A DNA stretch of 14,725 bases from CAYTQK01 sp964439745 (GTDB taxonomy: Bacteria; Desulfobacterota; Desulfobacteria; Desulfobacterales; Desulfosudaceae). Location of the stretch: positions 1-14,725 of the forward strand of contig CAYTQK010000055.1 in assembly GCA_964439745.1 (NCBI GenBank), given 5' to 3'. Both the position numbers and the translations under genes were made by a program. Of the stretch, positions 6,294-13,186 are shown piece after piece; the first letter of the stretch is position 1, and each line of letters begins with the position of its first letter. The notes under the pieces are model-generated. The model was not told the origin of the DNA and made no database searches. It saw only the letters and a program-made list of their open reading frames with translations.

Positions 6294-7133
6294 TCATACT
6301 TCAAAGGTCATATCGCAGCTGACGGCCACGCACGCCATGGTACTGTTATGTTCCGCGATAATGCGGCGGCTGTCCTGGAGGATGTCGTCCATCTGCGAAT
6401 CGGTGCGGTTCTGATTCAAATGAAAAAGGCCCAGTTCTTTGGCGCCGGCGTCCATGGCCATGGAAAGAACGTCGGTGTACACGGAATGACCCCAGTCAAT
6501 CTGGGTCCCGTATTCGGCGGGAGTGTATTCGGCGTCGTGGATAAGCAGATCCGCGTCCCGGGAGAATTCCAGATAGTCCTCGTAGGTCAGGCCGCCTTCA
6601 TGGGTGTAGCCCAGTTCATTATCGGTCAAAAAGACGAAGGTGTTACCGTCTTCGGTAAATTTATAGCCGCTGCCGCCGCCGGGATGGCTGAGGTTGATGG
6701 GGGTGACGGTGACCGATCCGATTTCAAATGAATGCGGACAGCCTTGCTGATAGCTGATCCGGGCTTTCAGGTCGGCATAGCGGATCGGGAAATGGGGCGG
6801 TGTCATGACGCGGGTAATCATTTTCTCGGCGTATTGGCCGGGATAGGGACACCGGTAGACATTAATAACGGTATCTTTCAGGAAAAGAGGCTTGAAAAAA
6901 GGCAGGCCCATCAGGTGATCCCAGTGGGCATGAGTAAATATCAGGTTGTAGTTGAATTCTTTATTTTCAAACAGGTGATTGCCCAGCCGCCGGATACCGG
7001 TGCCGGCGTCAATGATGATGATGTCATTGGACCTGGTCCGGATCTCCATACAGGTGGTATCGCCGCCATACTTGAGATATTCAAGCCCCGAAACCGGAAT
7101 AGACCCCCTGGACCCCCAGCATTTAATGAACAT
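6294..7133 (-). CDS. MBL-fold metallo-hydrolase (phosphodiesterase-like)
   Basis: A 279-residue metallo-beta-lactamase fold protein. The metal site THAHWDH gives His68, His70, Asp72 and His73; LSHPGG gives His150, TDNE the bridging Asp171, and His216 or His238 the last ligand. The opening MFIKCWGSRGSIPV and GGDTTCMEI resemble the PhnP/RNase Z-like phosphodiesterase branch, so cleavage of a phosphodiester or cyclic phosphate is likely; the substrate is unknown. ATG at 7133 has AGGA about nine bases upstream. A 137-base gap separates it from the methyltransferase gene; I see no convincing promoter or terminator there, so transcription may run through from upstream. It ends 46 bases before the ATG of the RACo-like gene. 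Confidence 0.85.
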   Translation of the reverse strand: MFIKCWGSRGSIPVSGLEYLKYGGDTTCMEIRTRSNDIIIIDAGTGIRRLGNHLFENKEFNYNLIFTHAHWDHLMGLPFFKPLFLKDTVINVYRCPYPGQYAEKMITRVMTPPHFPIRYADLKARISYQQGCPHSFEIGSVTVTPINLSHPGGGSGYKFTEDGNTFVFLTDNELGYTHEGGLTYEDYLEFSRDADLLIHDAEYTPAEYGTQIDWGHSVYTDVLSMAMDAGAKELGLFHLNQNRTDSQMDDILQDSRRIIAEHNSTMACVAVSCDMTFEV

Positions 7134-7270
7134 TGATTTCGATCCTGTTGGTTGGCTCGAACAATTTTTCTAACCAGGCTAACGTAACCGATTCAGCCGG
7201 GAATTACAATCCTCGTTTTCCCGTATCCTTGTCTGCCCGATGGAATCCCCCGCATGTTATAAATAAAGCA

Positions 7271-8140
7271 TTAAAAAACTTTTCCTAAAATTGTACACCA
7301 AATTTGATCCGTATTCCATATTTTTATTATTTTTACCGGCAATTGCTCCAGCTGCGAGCGGACTCTCCGGGCCGGCGTACGCAGCAGGCCGGAGAGGATG
7401 AAGTAGCGGCAGGAGCAGAAGGACTCGTCCGCAATCAGTCGGTGCATGACATCATAATGGATATTGGCCATCAGCAGATCCGGCGGGTCATGGGCGAACG
7501 CCCCGCCGTCTCCTTTGAAAACCATTATCCGGTCTGCCACCCCGTTCAGCCGGGCATTGTTCCGCGCGGTCCAGGCGGCCAGAAAATTGATGTCCAGGGC
7601 GATCACCCGGCGGCAGCCGGACAAAGCCGCGCAGACGGCCAGCAGGCCGGTACCGGTACCGACGTCCACGGCCGAGTCCAGGGGCTGGCCGCCGGTCTGC
7701 CGCTGCAGCACGGCCAAGGCTTCCAGGCAATCCCGGGTAGTGGTATGCGCGCCGCTGCCGAAAACCACCCCCGGATCCAGAAGGACGGGCCGGGTTTCCG
7801 GGAGTGCCGGCCGGGGCAGCCAGGGCGGGTAGACGCACCAGCCGCCGGCCACCAGGGGGAAAGCATCCAGGGACTGCCACTCTTCATAGGACATGTCAAA
7901 GGTGTCGGCCAGGTACAGATACGGCCGTTGCCGCAGAAACCGCTGAACGGCATTGTCCGCTGCGGCGGAAAAAAAGAGAAAGGAACAGTCCTCTTCTTCC
8001 CAGTTGCCGATGAAACGGTCGTCAAAGGGAAAGGGCCCATGTCCTGCCCGCCCTTTGAGGTAATAGATGGTCAGCCGCTCATACGGCGGTCGGCCGCATG
8101 GCGGGATCGCTGGGGCCATGTACGCAGCGGCACCGGTCAT
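7271..8140 (-). CDS. PrmA-family methyltransferase (ribosomal protein L11-like)
   Basis: A 289-residue SAM-dependent methyltransferase, collinear with PrmA, which trimethylates ribosomal protein L11. The N-terminal substrate domain and linker end in LLDPGVVFGSGAHTTT (120-135), matching the PrmA segment LDPGLAFGTGTHPTT. Then come motif I, VDVGTGTGLLAV (158-169), an acidic residue ending strand 2 (ALDIN), and MANIHYDVM (224-232) where PrmA has ANIL. The first 30 residues look poorly matched. The ATG at 8140 overlaps the stop of the CooC-like gene as ATGA with no independent ribosome site, so translation is coupled. It may be the cell's PrmA, or a paralogue acting on a metalloenzyme or corrinoid protein made with its neighbours. 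The family is clear; the target is not. Confidence 0.8.
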   Translation of the reverse strand: MTGAAAYMAPAIPPCGRPPYERLTIYYLKGRAGHGPFPFDDRFIGNWEEEDCSFLFFSAAADNAVQRFLRQRPYLYLADTFDMSYEEWQSLDAFPLVAGGWCVYPPWLPRPALPETRPVLLDPGVVFGSGAHTTTRDCLEALAVLQRQTGGQPLDSAVDVGTGTGLLAVCAALSGCRRVIALDINFLAAWTARNNARLNGVADRIMVFKGDGGAFAHDPPDLLMANIHYDVMHRLIADESFCSCRYFILSGLLRTPARRVRSQLEQLPVKIIKIWNTDQIWCTILGKVF

Positions 8141-8886
8141 GGGATAATCTGGTCAAAAATGGCATAGGCGGCCTGCAGGGCCGGATTGTCGGCCGGCAGT
8201 TCAATGGTTGGCCGTCCTTCAAAATCGAAGTCCGTCAAGGTGTCATCGGCCGGAATGGAGCCGGCCAGTTCCAGGCCGCTTTTTTCAACGATTTCTTGCA
8301 CCTTGTCGGTCGGCTCTGACCGCGCCTGGTTAAGGATGAGGTAGCTCTTTTTCATGCCGATATTAAGACTCATGGCCAGTTCATGAATGCGCACGGCCGC
8401 CTCCAGCCCCCGCCGGGATTTGTCGGTGACGATTAGAAGAATGTCCACGTCACTGGTGGTCAGGCGACTGATATGCTCCATGCCGGCTTCATTGTCGATG
8501 ACGATCCAGGGATAGTTGTCGGAGAGCTTTTCCAGGAAATTGACCAGCAGGGTATTGGCCGCGCAGTAACAGCCCGATCCTTCCGGCCGGCCCATGACGA
8601 TCAGGTCATACCCGTCGGCCTCGGCAATGGCCTCTTCCATCTTCATGGAAATAAATATATCCTTGGTCATGCCGGAGGGGACAGCCCCCTTTTTCATCTC
8701 TTCCCGGGCGTTGCCCAGCGTATCCGGGACCTCCAGTCCCAGCACCTCGTTCAGGTTGGCGTTGGAGTCGGCGTCCACCGCCAGGATGGGGGTCTTGCCC
8801 TTTTCGCTCATGTACCGGATGAGCATGCCCGCGATGGTTGTTTTACCGGTACCGCCTTTGCCGGCTAATGCTATGGAAAAAGCCAT
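8137..8886 (-). CDS. cooC: CooC-like nickel-insertion ATPase
   Basis: A 249-residue SIMIBI-class ATPase with the deviant Walker A loop KGGTGKTT (10-17), the switch region VDADSNANL (37-45), a C-x-C motif at Cys106 and Cys108 (GCYCAAN) and VIDNEAGMEHISR (129-141). The C-x-C pair is the nickel site in CooC dimers, which load nickel into the C cluster of carbon monoxide dehydrogenase; the related AcsF/CooC2 proteins act on acetyl-CoA synthase. ATG at 8886 has AAGGA eight bases upstream. It is the first gene of the minus-strand run and has its own strong promoter. No CODH or ACS subunit gene lies in the window, so the client is not shown. Which CooC subtype this is cannot be settled by eye. Confidence 0.9.
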   Translation of the reverse strand: MAFSIALAGKGGTGKTTIAGMLIRYMSEKGKTPILAVDADSNANLNEVLGLEVPDTLGNAREEMKKGAVPSGMTKDIFISMKMEEAIAEADGYDLIVMGRPEGSGCYCAANTLLVNFLEKLSDNYPWIVIDNEAGMEHISRLTTSDVDILLIVTDKSRRGLEAAVRIHELAMSLNIGMKKSYLILNQARSEPTDKVQEIVEKSGLELAGSIPADDTLTDFDFEGRPTIELPADNPALQAAYAIFDQIIP

Positions 8887-8924
8887 GGCTAAGTCCTTTT
8901 TTGTCTGTAAAATCGTTAGTCGTT

Positions 8925-8944
8925 GTGATCAGACCATCTATCAC
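8925..8944. repeat. Inverted repeat in the cooC leader, operator candidate
   Basis: GTGAT (8925-8929) and ATCAC (8940-8944) form a perfect inverted repeat with a 10-base spacer. It lies about 12-31 bases downstream of the predicted cooC transcription start. A repressor could bind here, but the arms are short and chance occurrence is possible. Two further GTGAT copies occur at 9008 and 9038. Confidence 0.25.
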
Positions 8945-8962
8945 TGCCAGGTCAAAATTTTA

Positions 8963-8991
8963 ATTATAGTATATTCTTCCCTGGGTGTCAT
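8963..8991 (-). promoter_or_regulatory. Sigma-70 promoter of the cooC operon
   Basis: On the minus strand, ATGACA (8986-8991; five of six matches to TTGACA) is followed after exactly 17 bases by a perfect TATAAT (8963-8968). Transcription would start near 8956, giving a leader of about 70 bases before the cooC ATG. This is the best promoter in the window. Confidence 0.7.
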
Positions 8992-9168
8992 CTTCTTTTT
9001 GTCGGTGGTGATCTGCTTTTGCATCGTCATTCGAATTGTGATAGGTAAATGATACTGTCGGCGCCTTCCGCCGCTTCGTAGTTATGCGGTTATTCTATTG
9101 GCTGAAAAAGAGGAAGCATGTCTTTGAACCGCAAATTTTATTTTGCTTTCAATACAGGAGGATTGCCA

Positions 9169-9807
9169 ATGAAATGGGCGCGGTTGATACTGGTGTTCAG
9201 CCTGATATCCGGCCTGGCATACATGGCCATGGGCGCACCGGAGGAGAGCGTAGGAGGCAGTGATGTCAACCCGGAGATGGTGGATCCGCCGGTCCCGGCC
9301 CTACCAATCAGATCGGCCTACCTGACCGACACCATTGATATTACCCTGCGCTCCGGCCCCGGTACCGATTACAAGATCCTGGCCATGCTGCCGCTGGGGC
9401 AGAAGATTGACATTCTGGCCCGGGAGGACCAGTGGTCAAAAATCCGTACCGCCGCGGGCAGGGAGGGCTGGGTGGCCAACCGGCTTATCGACGCGGCCGT
9501 GCCGCACCGGGTGCGCTACGAGCAGCTGAAGGAGGAGCATGAGACGCTGGTGGCAGAGCGTGACGCCTTGAAAAAGAACAATGACCAGCTGCGCAAGGAG
9601 AACCGTGCCCTGGAAGAAAACCTGGGCAGCCGGGTGGAGCAATCGGATGACCGGCTATCCGAACTGCTGGAAGAAAACCGGCGCTTGCGACGCCAAGCGG
9701 ACAGGCAGGTATTGTGGTGGTTCCTGGCCGGGGCCGGCGTGCTGCTGCTGGGGATTTTGATGGGAAGGCGCAGCCGGAAAGAAAAACGACGGCCTTATTT
9801 TAAATGA
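9169..9807 (+). CDS. Membrane-anchored SH3-domain / coiled-coil protein (YgiM-like)
   Basis: A 212-residue protein whose layout matches the YgiM/TIGR04211 type. It has a signal peptide (1-22, hydrophobic core LILVFSLISGLAYMAMG), a bacterial SH3 domain (about 49-108, with LRSGPGTDYKIL and WVANRL), a charged coiled coil (about 114-178) and one membrane helix (about 180-198) followed by a basic tail (RRSRKEKRR). The SH3 part would lie outside the cytoplasmic membrane and may bind peptidoglycan or a protein partner. I chose ATG 9169 because it has AGGAGG eight bases upstream and puts the signal peptide at the very N-terminus. An in-frame ATG at 9118 with GAGGAA would add 17 residues. Cellular role unknown; nadB follows after 47 bases. 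Confidence 0.85.
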   Translation: MKWARLILVFSLISGLAYMAMGAPEESVGGSDVNPEMVDPPVPALPIRSAYLTDTIDITLRSGPGTDYKILAMLPLGQKIDILAREDQWSKIRTAAGREGWVANRLIDAAVPHRVRYEQLKEEHETLVAERDALKKNNDQLRKENRALEENLGSRVEQSDDRLSELLEENRRLRRQADRQVLWWFLAGAGVLLLGILMGRRSRKEKRRPYFK

Positions 9808-9821
9808 TGCGGTGCAAGGAC

Positions 9822-9841
9822 CGGGCACACGGTGTCGCCCG
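9822..9841 (+). terminator. Hairpin between SH3 gene and nadB
   Basis: CGGGC (9822-9826) pairs with GCCCG (9837-9841), and ACA pairs with TGT inside after one bulged base, leaving a three-base loop. No T tract follows, so it may be a weak terminator, a processing signal or an RNA-stability element. Confidence 0.25.
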
Positions 9842-9854
9842 AATTGACTGAATA

Positions 9855-11471
9855 ATGGAAATAAAAACAGACTACCTGGTTATCGGCAGCGGTATCGCCG
9901 GGCTGCGGTTTGCCTTGCATGCCGCCCGGACCGGGACGGTGGCCATTGTCACCAAAAAAGAGATCGCGGACAGCAATACCAACAAGGCCCAGGGCGGGGT
10001 GGCGGCGGTGATCGACGAGATCGATTCCTTTGACGCCCATATCGCCGATACCCTGTCCTCCGGGGACGGGCTTTGCCATCCGGAAGTGGTCAGCCACGTG
10101 GTTCGCCGGGGGCCGGCCGTAATCAGGGACCTGATGGACCTGGGCATTGATTTTACCACTGCCGGTGACAGCCTGGACCTGGGACGGGAGGGCGGTCATT
10201 CCCACAATCGCATCGTTCACGCCCGGGATCTGACCGGCCGCGAGATCGAGCAGGCCCTGGTCAGCCTGGCCAGAAAAAATCCCCGGGTATCTGTTTATGA
10301 AGATCACGTGGCCGTGGACCTGATCACCCATTCCACCCGCGTCAAAAAGGGCCCGGTGGTGCAAACGCGGGAGGTCTATGCCTGCGGCGCTTATGTCCTG
10401 GACAAAAAAAACGACCGGGTGGCAACCTTCCATGCCGCCATTACCCTGCTGGCCACCGGCGGAGCGGGCAAGGTCTACGCCTATACCAGCAATCCGGATA
10501 TCGCCACCGGCGACGGCATCGCCATGGCCTATCGCGCCGGATGTACCGTGGCCAACCTGGAGTTCGTCCAGTTTCATCCCACCTGCCTGTTTCATCCCGA
10601 GGCCAAGAATTTTCTGATATCCGAAGCGGTCCGGGGTGAAGGGGCCGTGCTGATCAACACCGCCGGTGAGGCCTTCATGAAAAAGTATGATCCCGCCGGC
10701 GAACTGGCCTGCCGCGACGTGGTGGCCCGGGCGATCGACACGGAAATCAAGCAGCGCGGAGATGATTGTGTCTTTCTGGATATTACCCAGCGCAAGGCGG
10801 AGTTCATCCGGCAGCGCTTCCCGCACCTGTATGCCCAGTGCCGGAAATACGGGATTGACATGACCACCGATCCCGTCCCGGTGGTGCCGGCGGCCCACTA
10901 CATGTGCGGCGGCGTTCTTGCCGATCTGGAAGGTCGCACCAATATTGACCGGCTGTTCGTGGTCGGTGAAGCCGCCTGCACCGGTCTGCACGGGGCCAAC
11001 CGCCTGGCCAGTAATTCCCTGCTGGAGGCGGTGGTTTTTGCGGACGATGCCGCGGCCGCGGCCGCCCGGCTGTTGGAAACCCTGGCCGACCTTCCGGACA
11101 ACGGCCTGCCGCCCTGGGACGAGACCGGCGCCACCGACAGCAACGAGGCCATAACCGTCTCCCAGAACTGGGACGAAATCCGGCTGTTCATGTGGAACTA
11201 CGTCGGTATTGTCCGTTCTGACAAGCGGCTGGAGCGGGCCAAGAAGCGCATTGACCTGATCATGTCGGAGATCAGGGACTATTACTGGAATTTCCGGGTG
11301 ACCGCCGATCTGCTGGAGCTGCGCAATATCGCCACCGTGGCCGACCTGATCATTCAATGCGCCCGGATGCGCAAGGAAAGCCGGGGACTCCATTACACCA
11401 TCGATTATCCGGAAAAGAACGACGCGGACTGGCGGCGGGATACCGTCATCAGCGGCGCTTCCGCCGATTAA
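9855..11471 (+). CDS. nadB: L-aspartate oxidase
   Basis: A 538-residue flavoprotein that oxidises L-aspartate to iminoaspartate, the first step of de novo NAD synthesis; in anaerobes fumarate can take the electrons. The FAD-binding start IGSGIAGLRFALHA (10-23), SNTNKAQGGVAA (40-51), EGGHSHNRIVHARDLTGRE (112-130), EFVQFHPT with His241, Arg287, AAHYMCGGV with His348, and GEAACTGLHGANRLASNSLLE are all typical of NadB. The helical C-terminal domain is complete. Succinate dehydrogenase and fumarate reductase flavoproteins share the fold but lack this C-terminus and the NadB-specific substrate loop. ATG at 9855 has only a weak ribosome site. The partner genes nadA and nadC are not in the window. 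Confidence 0.95.
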   Translation: MEIKTDYLVIGSGIAGLRFALHAARTGTVAIVTKKEIADSNTNKAQGGVAAVIDEIDSFDAHIADTLSSGDGLCHPEVVSHVVRRGPAVIRDLMDLGIDFTTAGDSLDLGREGGHSHNRIVHARDLTGREIEQALVSLARKNPRVSVYEDHVAVDLITHSTRVKKGPVVQTREVYACGAYVLDKKNDRVATFHAAITLLATGGAGKVYAYTSNPDIATGDGIAMAYRAGCTVANLEFVQFHPTCLFHPEAKNFLISEAVRGEGAVLINTAGEAFMKKYDPAGELACRDVVARAIDTEIKQRGDDCVFLDITQRKAEFIRQRFPHLYAQCRKYGIDMTTDPVPVVPAAHYMCGGVLADLEGRTNIDRLFVVGEAACTGLHGANRLASNSLLEAVVFADDAAAAAARLLETLADLPDNGLPPWDETGATDSNEAITVSQNWDEIRLFMWNYVGIVRSDKRLERAKKRIDLIMSEIRDYYWNFRVTADLLELRNIATVADLIIQCARMRKESRGLHYTIDYPEKNDADWRRDTVISGASAD

Positions 11472-11490
11472 CGCCGGCGGTGACGGTGTG

Positions 11491-11518
11491 TTGACATTCG
11501 TCAGAGAGGTATTATCTT
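11491..11518 (+). promoter_or_regulatory. Possible sigma-70 promoter of dnaJ
   Basis: A perfect TTGACA (11491-11496) is followed after 16 bases by TATCTT (11513-11518; four of six matches). It lies in the 120-base gap after nadB, about 75 bases upstream of the dnaJ ATG. No CIRCE repeat or clear heat-shock sigma promoter was seen. Confidence 0.45.
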
Positions 11519-11591
11519 GATTTTTTGGGATGCCGACCGGGTTGTAATCGAATATCTGTGAACAGAAAATAAGCAATAAAGCGGGCTGTCT

Positions 11592-12704
11592 ATGGCTGAA
11601 AAAAGAGATTATTACGAAATTCTGGGGGTTGGCCGGGACGAATCCACCGAGCGGATCAAGAAACAATACCGCAAGATCGCGCTCAAGTATCATCCCGACA
11701 AGAATCCCGGCGATAAGGAAGCCGAGGAAAAATTCAAGGAATGCTCGGAAGCTTACGCGGTTTTGTGCGATCCGGAAAAACGGCAGATTTACGATCAGTT
11801 TGGCCATGCCGGTCTGGAAGGCATGGGCAACGGACGGGGCGCCGGGTTTGAAGATATTTTTTCCAGTTTCGGCGACATCTTTGAGGATTTTTTCGGATTC
11901 GGTTCCGGCCGCCGGGGCGGCGGCGGCCGGGTCCGCCGCGGTGACGACCTGCGGTATGACCTGACCATCGATTTTCTGGAAGCTGCTTTCGGCAAGGAAA
12001 CCGAGCTGGAGCTGGAAAAGCTGGCCGTCTGCGAAGTCTGTGCAGGCAGCGGCTGCGCCCCGGGTACCTCCCCGGAGCGATGCAGCCAGTGCGGCGGCAG
12101 CGGACAGGTGACCCGGTCCCAGGGCTTTTTCATGGTCAAGACCACCTGTACCGCCTGTCGGGGCAGCGGCCGTTCCATTCCCTCTCCCTGCACCGAATGC
12201 CGGGGCGAAGGCCGGGTCCGGGTCAAAAAAAGCGTTTCTTTGAAGATTCCGGCCGGCGTCGATGACGGCTCCAAGCTGCGCCTGACCGGCGAAGGCGAGC
12301 CCGGCCCCCAGGGCGCCCCTCCGGGCGACCTGTACGTGGTCATTCATGTCAAGCCCCACAAGTTTTTTCAGCGGAACAATACCGATGTCATCTGCCTGAT
12401 GGAGATCTCCTTTGTCCAGGCCGCCCTGGGGGACACCATCACGGTGCCGACCCTGACCGGGGAAAAAGAGCTGGAAATTCCGCCGGGAACCCAGTACGGG
12501 GATACTTTCCGTTTCCGGGACGAGGGCATCCCCTCGCTGCGCAGCAAACGACGCGGCGACCAGATCATCCAGGTGGATGTCCGCACCCCGGTCAACCTGA
12601 GCAAGAAGCAGGAAGAATTGCTGGCCGAATTCGCCCGGCTGGAAAGGGATAAGTTTTCCAACAAGCTGAAAAATCTGTTCAAGAAAAGTGCCGGTTCCCG
12701 GTGA
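11592..12704 (+). CDS. dnaJ: Chaperone DnaJ (type I Hsp40)
   Basis: A 370-residue co-chaperone that delivers unfolded proteins to DnaK and stimulates its ATPase. The order is complete: J domain (about 6-70) with HPD at 34-36, a Gly/Phe-rich linker (about 75-112), four zinc-finger repeats CEVCAGSG (147-154), CSQCGGSG (164-171), CTACRGSG (186-193) and CTECRGEG (200-207), then the two beta-barrel substrate domains and the dimerisation tail. Neither dnaK nor grpE is adjacent, so it is separated from the classical heat-shock operon or is a second copy. The ATG at 11592 has a poor ribosome site (GCGGG). It is likely transcribed from the promoter in the gap after nadB. Confidence 0.95.
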   Translation: MAEKRDYYEILGVGRDESTERIKKQYRKIALKYHPDKNPGDKEAEEKFKECSEAYAVLCDPEKRQIYDQFGHAGLEGMGNGRGAGFEDIFSSFGDIFEDFFGFGSGRRGGGGRVRRGDDLRYDLTIDFLEAAFGKETELELEKLAVCEVCAGSGCAPGTSPERCSQCGGSGQVTRSQGFFMVKTTCTACRGSGRSIPSPCTECRGEGRVRVKKSVSLKIPAGVDDGSKLRLTGEGEPGPQGAPPGDLYVVIHVKPHKFFQRNNTDVICLMEISFVQAALGDTITVPTLTGEKELEIPPGTQYGDTFRFRDEGIPSLRSKRRGDQIIQVDVRTPVNLSKKQEELLAEFARLERDKFSNKLKNLFKKSAGSR

Positions 12705-12723
12705 GACGGTGACCGCCCGTTTT
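12703..12723 (+). terminator. Weak hairpin after dnaJ
   Basis: GAGACGG (12703-12709) can pair with CCGTTTT (12717-12723), including G-U pairs, around a seven-base loop. It overlaps the dnaJ stop codon and has no separate T tract. Possible weak terminator; low certainty. Confidence 0.2.
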
Positions 12724-12775
12724 ATCCGCGAGTGCCGTCGGGTGCAACCTCTATTATCGTGCAGGATACGCTCTT

Positions 12776-13159
12776 ATGTTTGAATTAAAAGTACTGACCC
12801 ATTTTGCCGCCGCGCATCAGTTGAAGATGGTGACGGAAAAATGCGAGAACCTTCATGGTCATAACTGGAAGATTGAAGTCTGCGTCAACGGCCGGGAACT
12901 CCACTCGTCGGGTGTGTTGATGGACTTCGGCGAGTTAAAGGCCCATGTCAGAACCATCATCGAGCGCCTGGATCACCAGTTTTTGAACGAACTGGAGTAC
13001 TTTGCCAACGGCCTCAATCCTTCCTCGGAAAATATCGCCGTATTTATCGCCGGCCAGCTCAGTGAACAGCTGAAGGAGAAGCCGGTCTTCGTCTCGCGGG
13101 TGTCGGTCTGGGAATCTGATAATGCCTGTGCTACTTACTACCCGCAGCGCTCGGAGTAA
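12776..13159 (+). CDS. queD: 6-carboxytetrahydropterin synthase (QueD / PTPS family)
   Basis: A 127-residue enzyme of the 6-pyruvoyl-tetrahydropterin synthase family. QueD converts 7,8-dihydroneopterin triphosphate to 6-carboxytetrahydropterin, early in queuosine biosynthesis. The zinc ligands are His14 (FAAAHQL), His27 and His29 (LHGHNW); Cys23 in CENLHGH is the catalytic cysteine; LDHQFLN gives Asp66 and His67; NPSSENIA and VWESDNACATY (with Glu113) bind the pterin. The C-x3-HGH spacing and short length favour QueD over eukaryote-type PTPS. ATG at 12776 has AGGA about ten bases upstream. No preQ1 riboswitch was recognised in the 71-base gap. queC, queE and queF are not in the window. Confidence 0.9.
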   Translation: MFELKVLTHFAAAHQLKMVTEKCENLHGHNWKIEVCVNGRELHSSGVLMDFGELKAHVRTIIERLDHQFLNELEYFANGLNPSSENIAVFIAGQLSEQLKEKPVFVSRVSVWESDNACATYYPQRSE

Positions 13160-13186
13160 CGGGCCGCAGGGAAGGGAGAACGACTG

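Noticed and set aside
7134..7270. Possible promoter for the MBL gene (TTGTAA and TACGTT with 17-base spacing, minus strand)
   Set aside because: The -10 match is only three of six, so it is not better than chance in this gap.
8885..9052. 55-codon plus-strand frame with a hydrophobic C-terminal half, a possible small membrane protein
   Set aside because: Its ATG is the complement of the cooC start region, it runs over the cooC promoter, and T-rich noncoding DNA naturally translates into hydrophobic residues. No convincing ribosome site.
11519..11560. Heat-shock sigma-type promoter before dnaJ (CTTGAT followed by a GGGAT stretch)
   Set aside because: The spacing and the -10 element do not fit the CTTGAA / CCCCAT pattern, and no CIRCE repeat is present.
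9795..12359. Very long minus-strand open frame opposite nadB and dnaJ
   Set aside because: It covers the antisense of two unmistakable genes and the gap between them; composition is that of a shadow frame.
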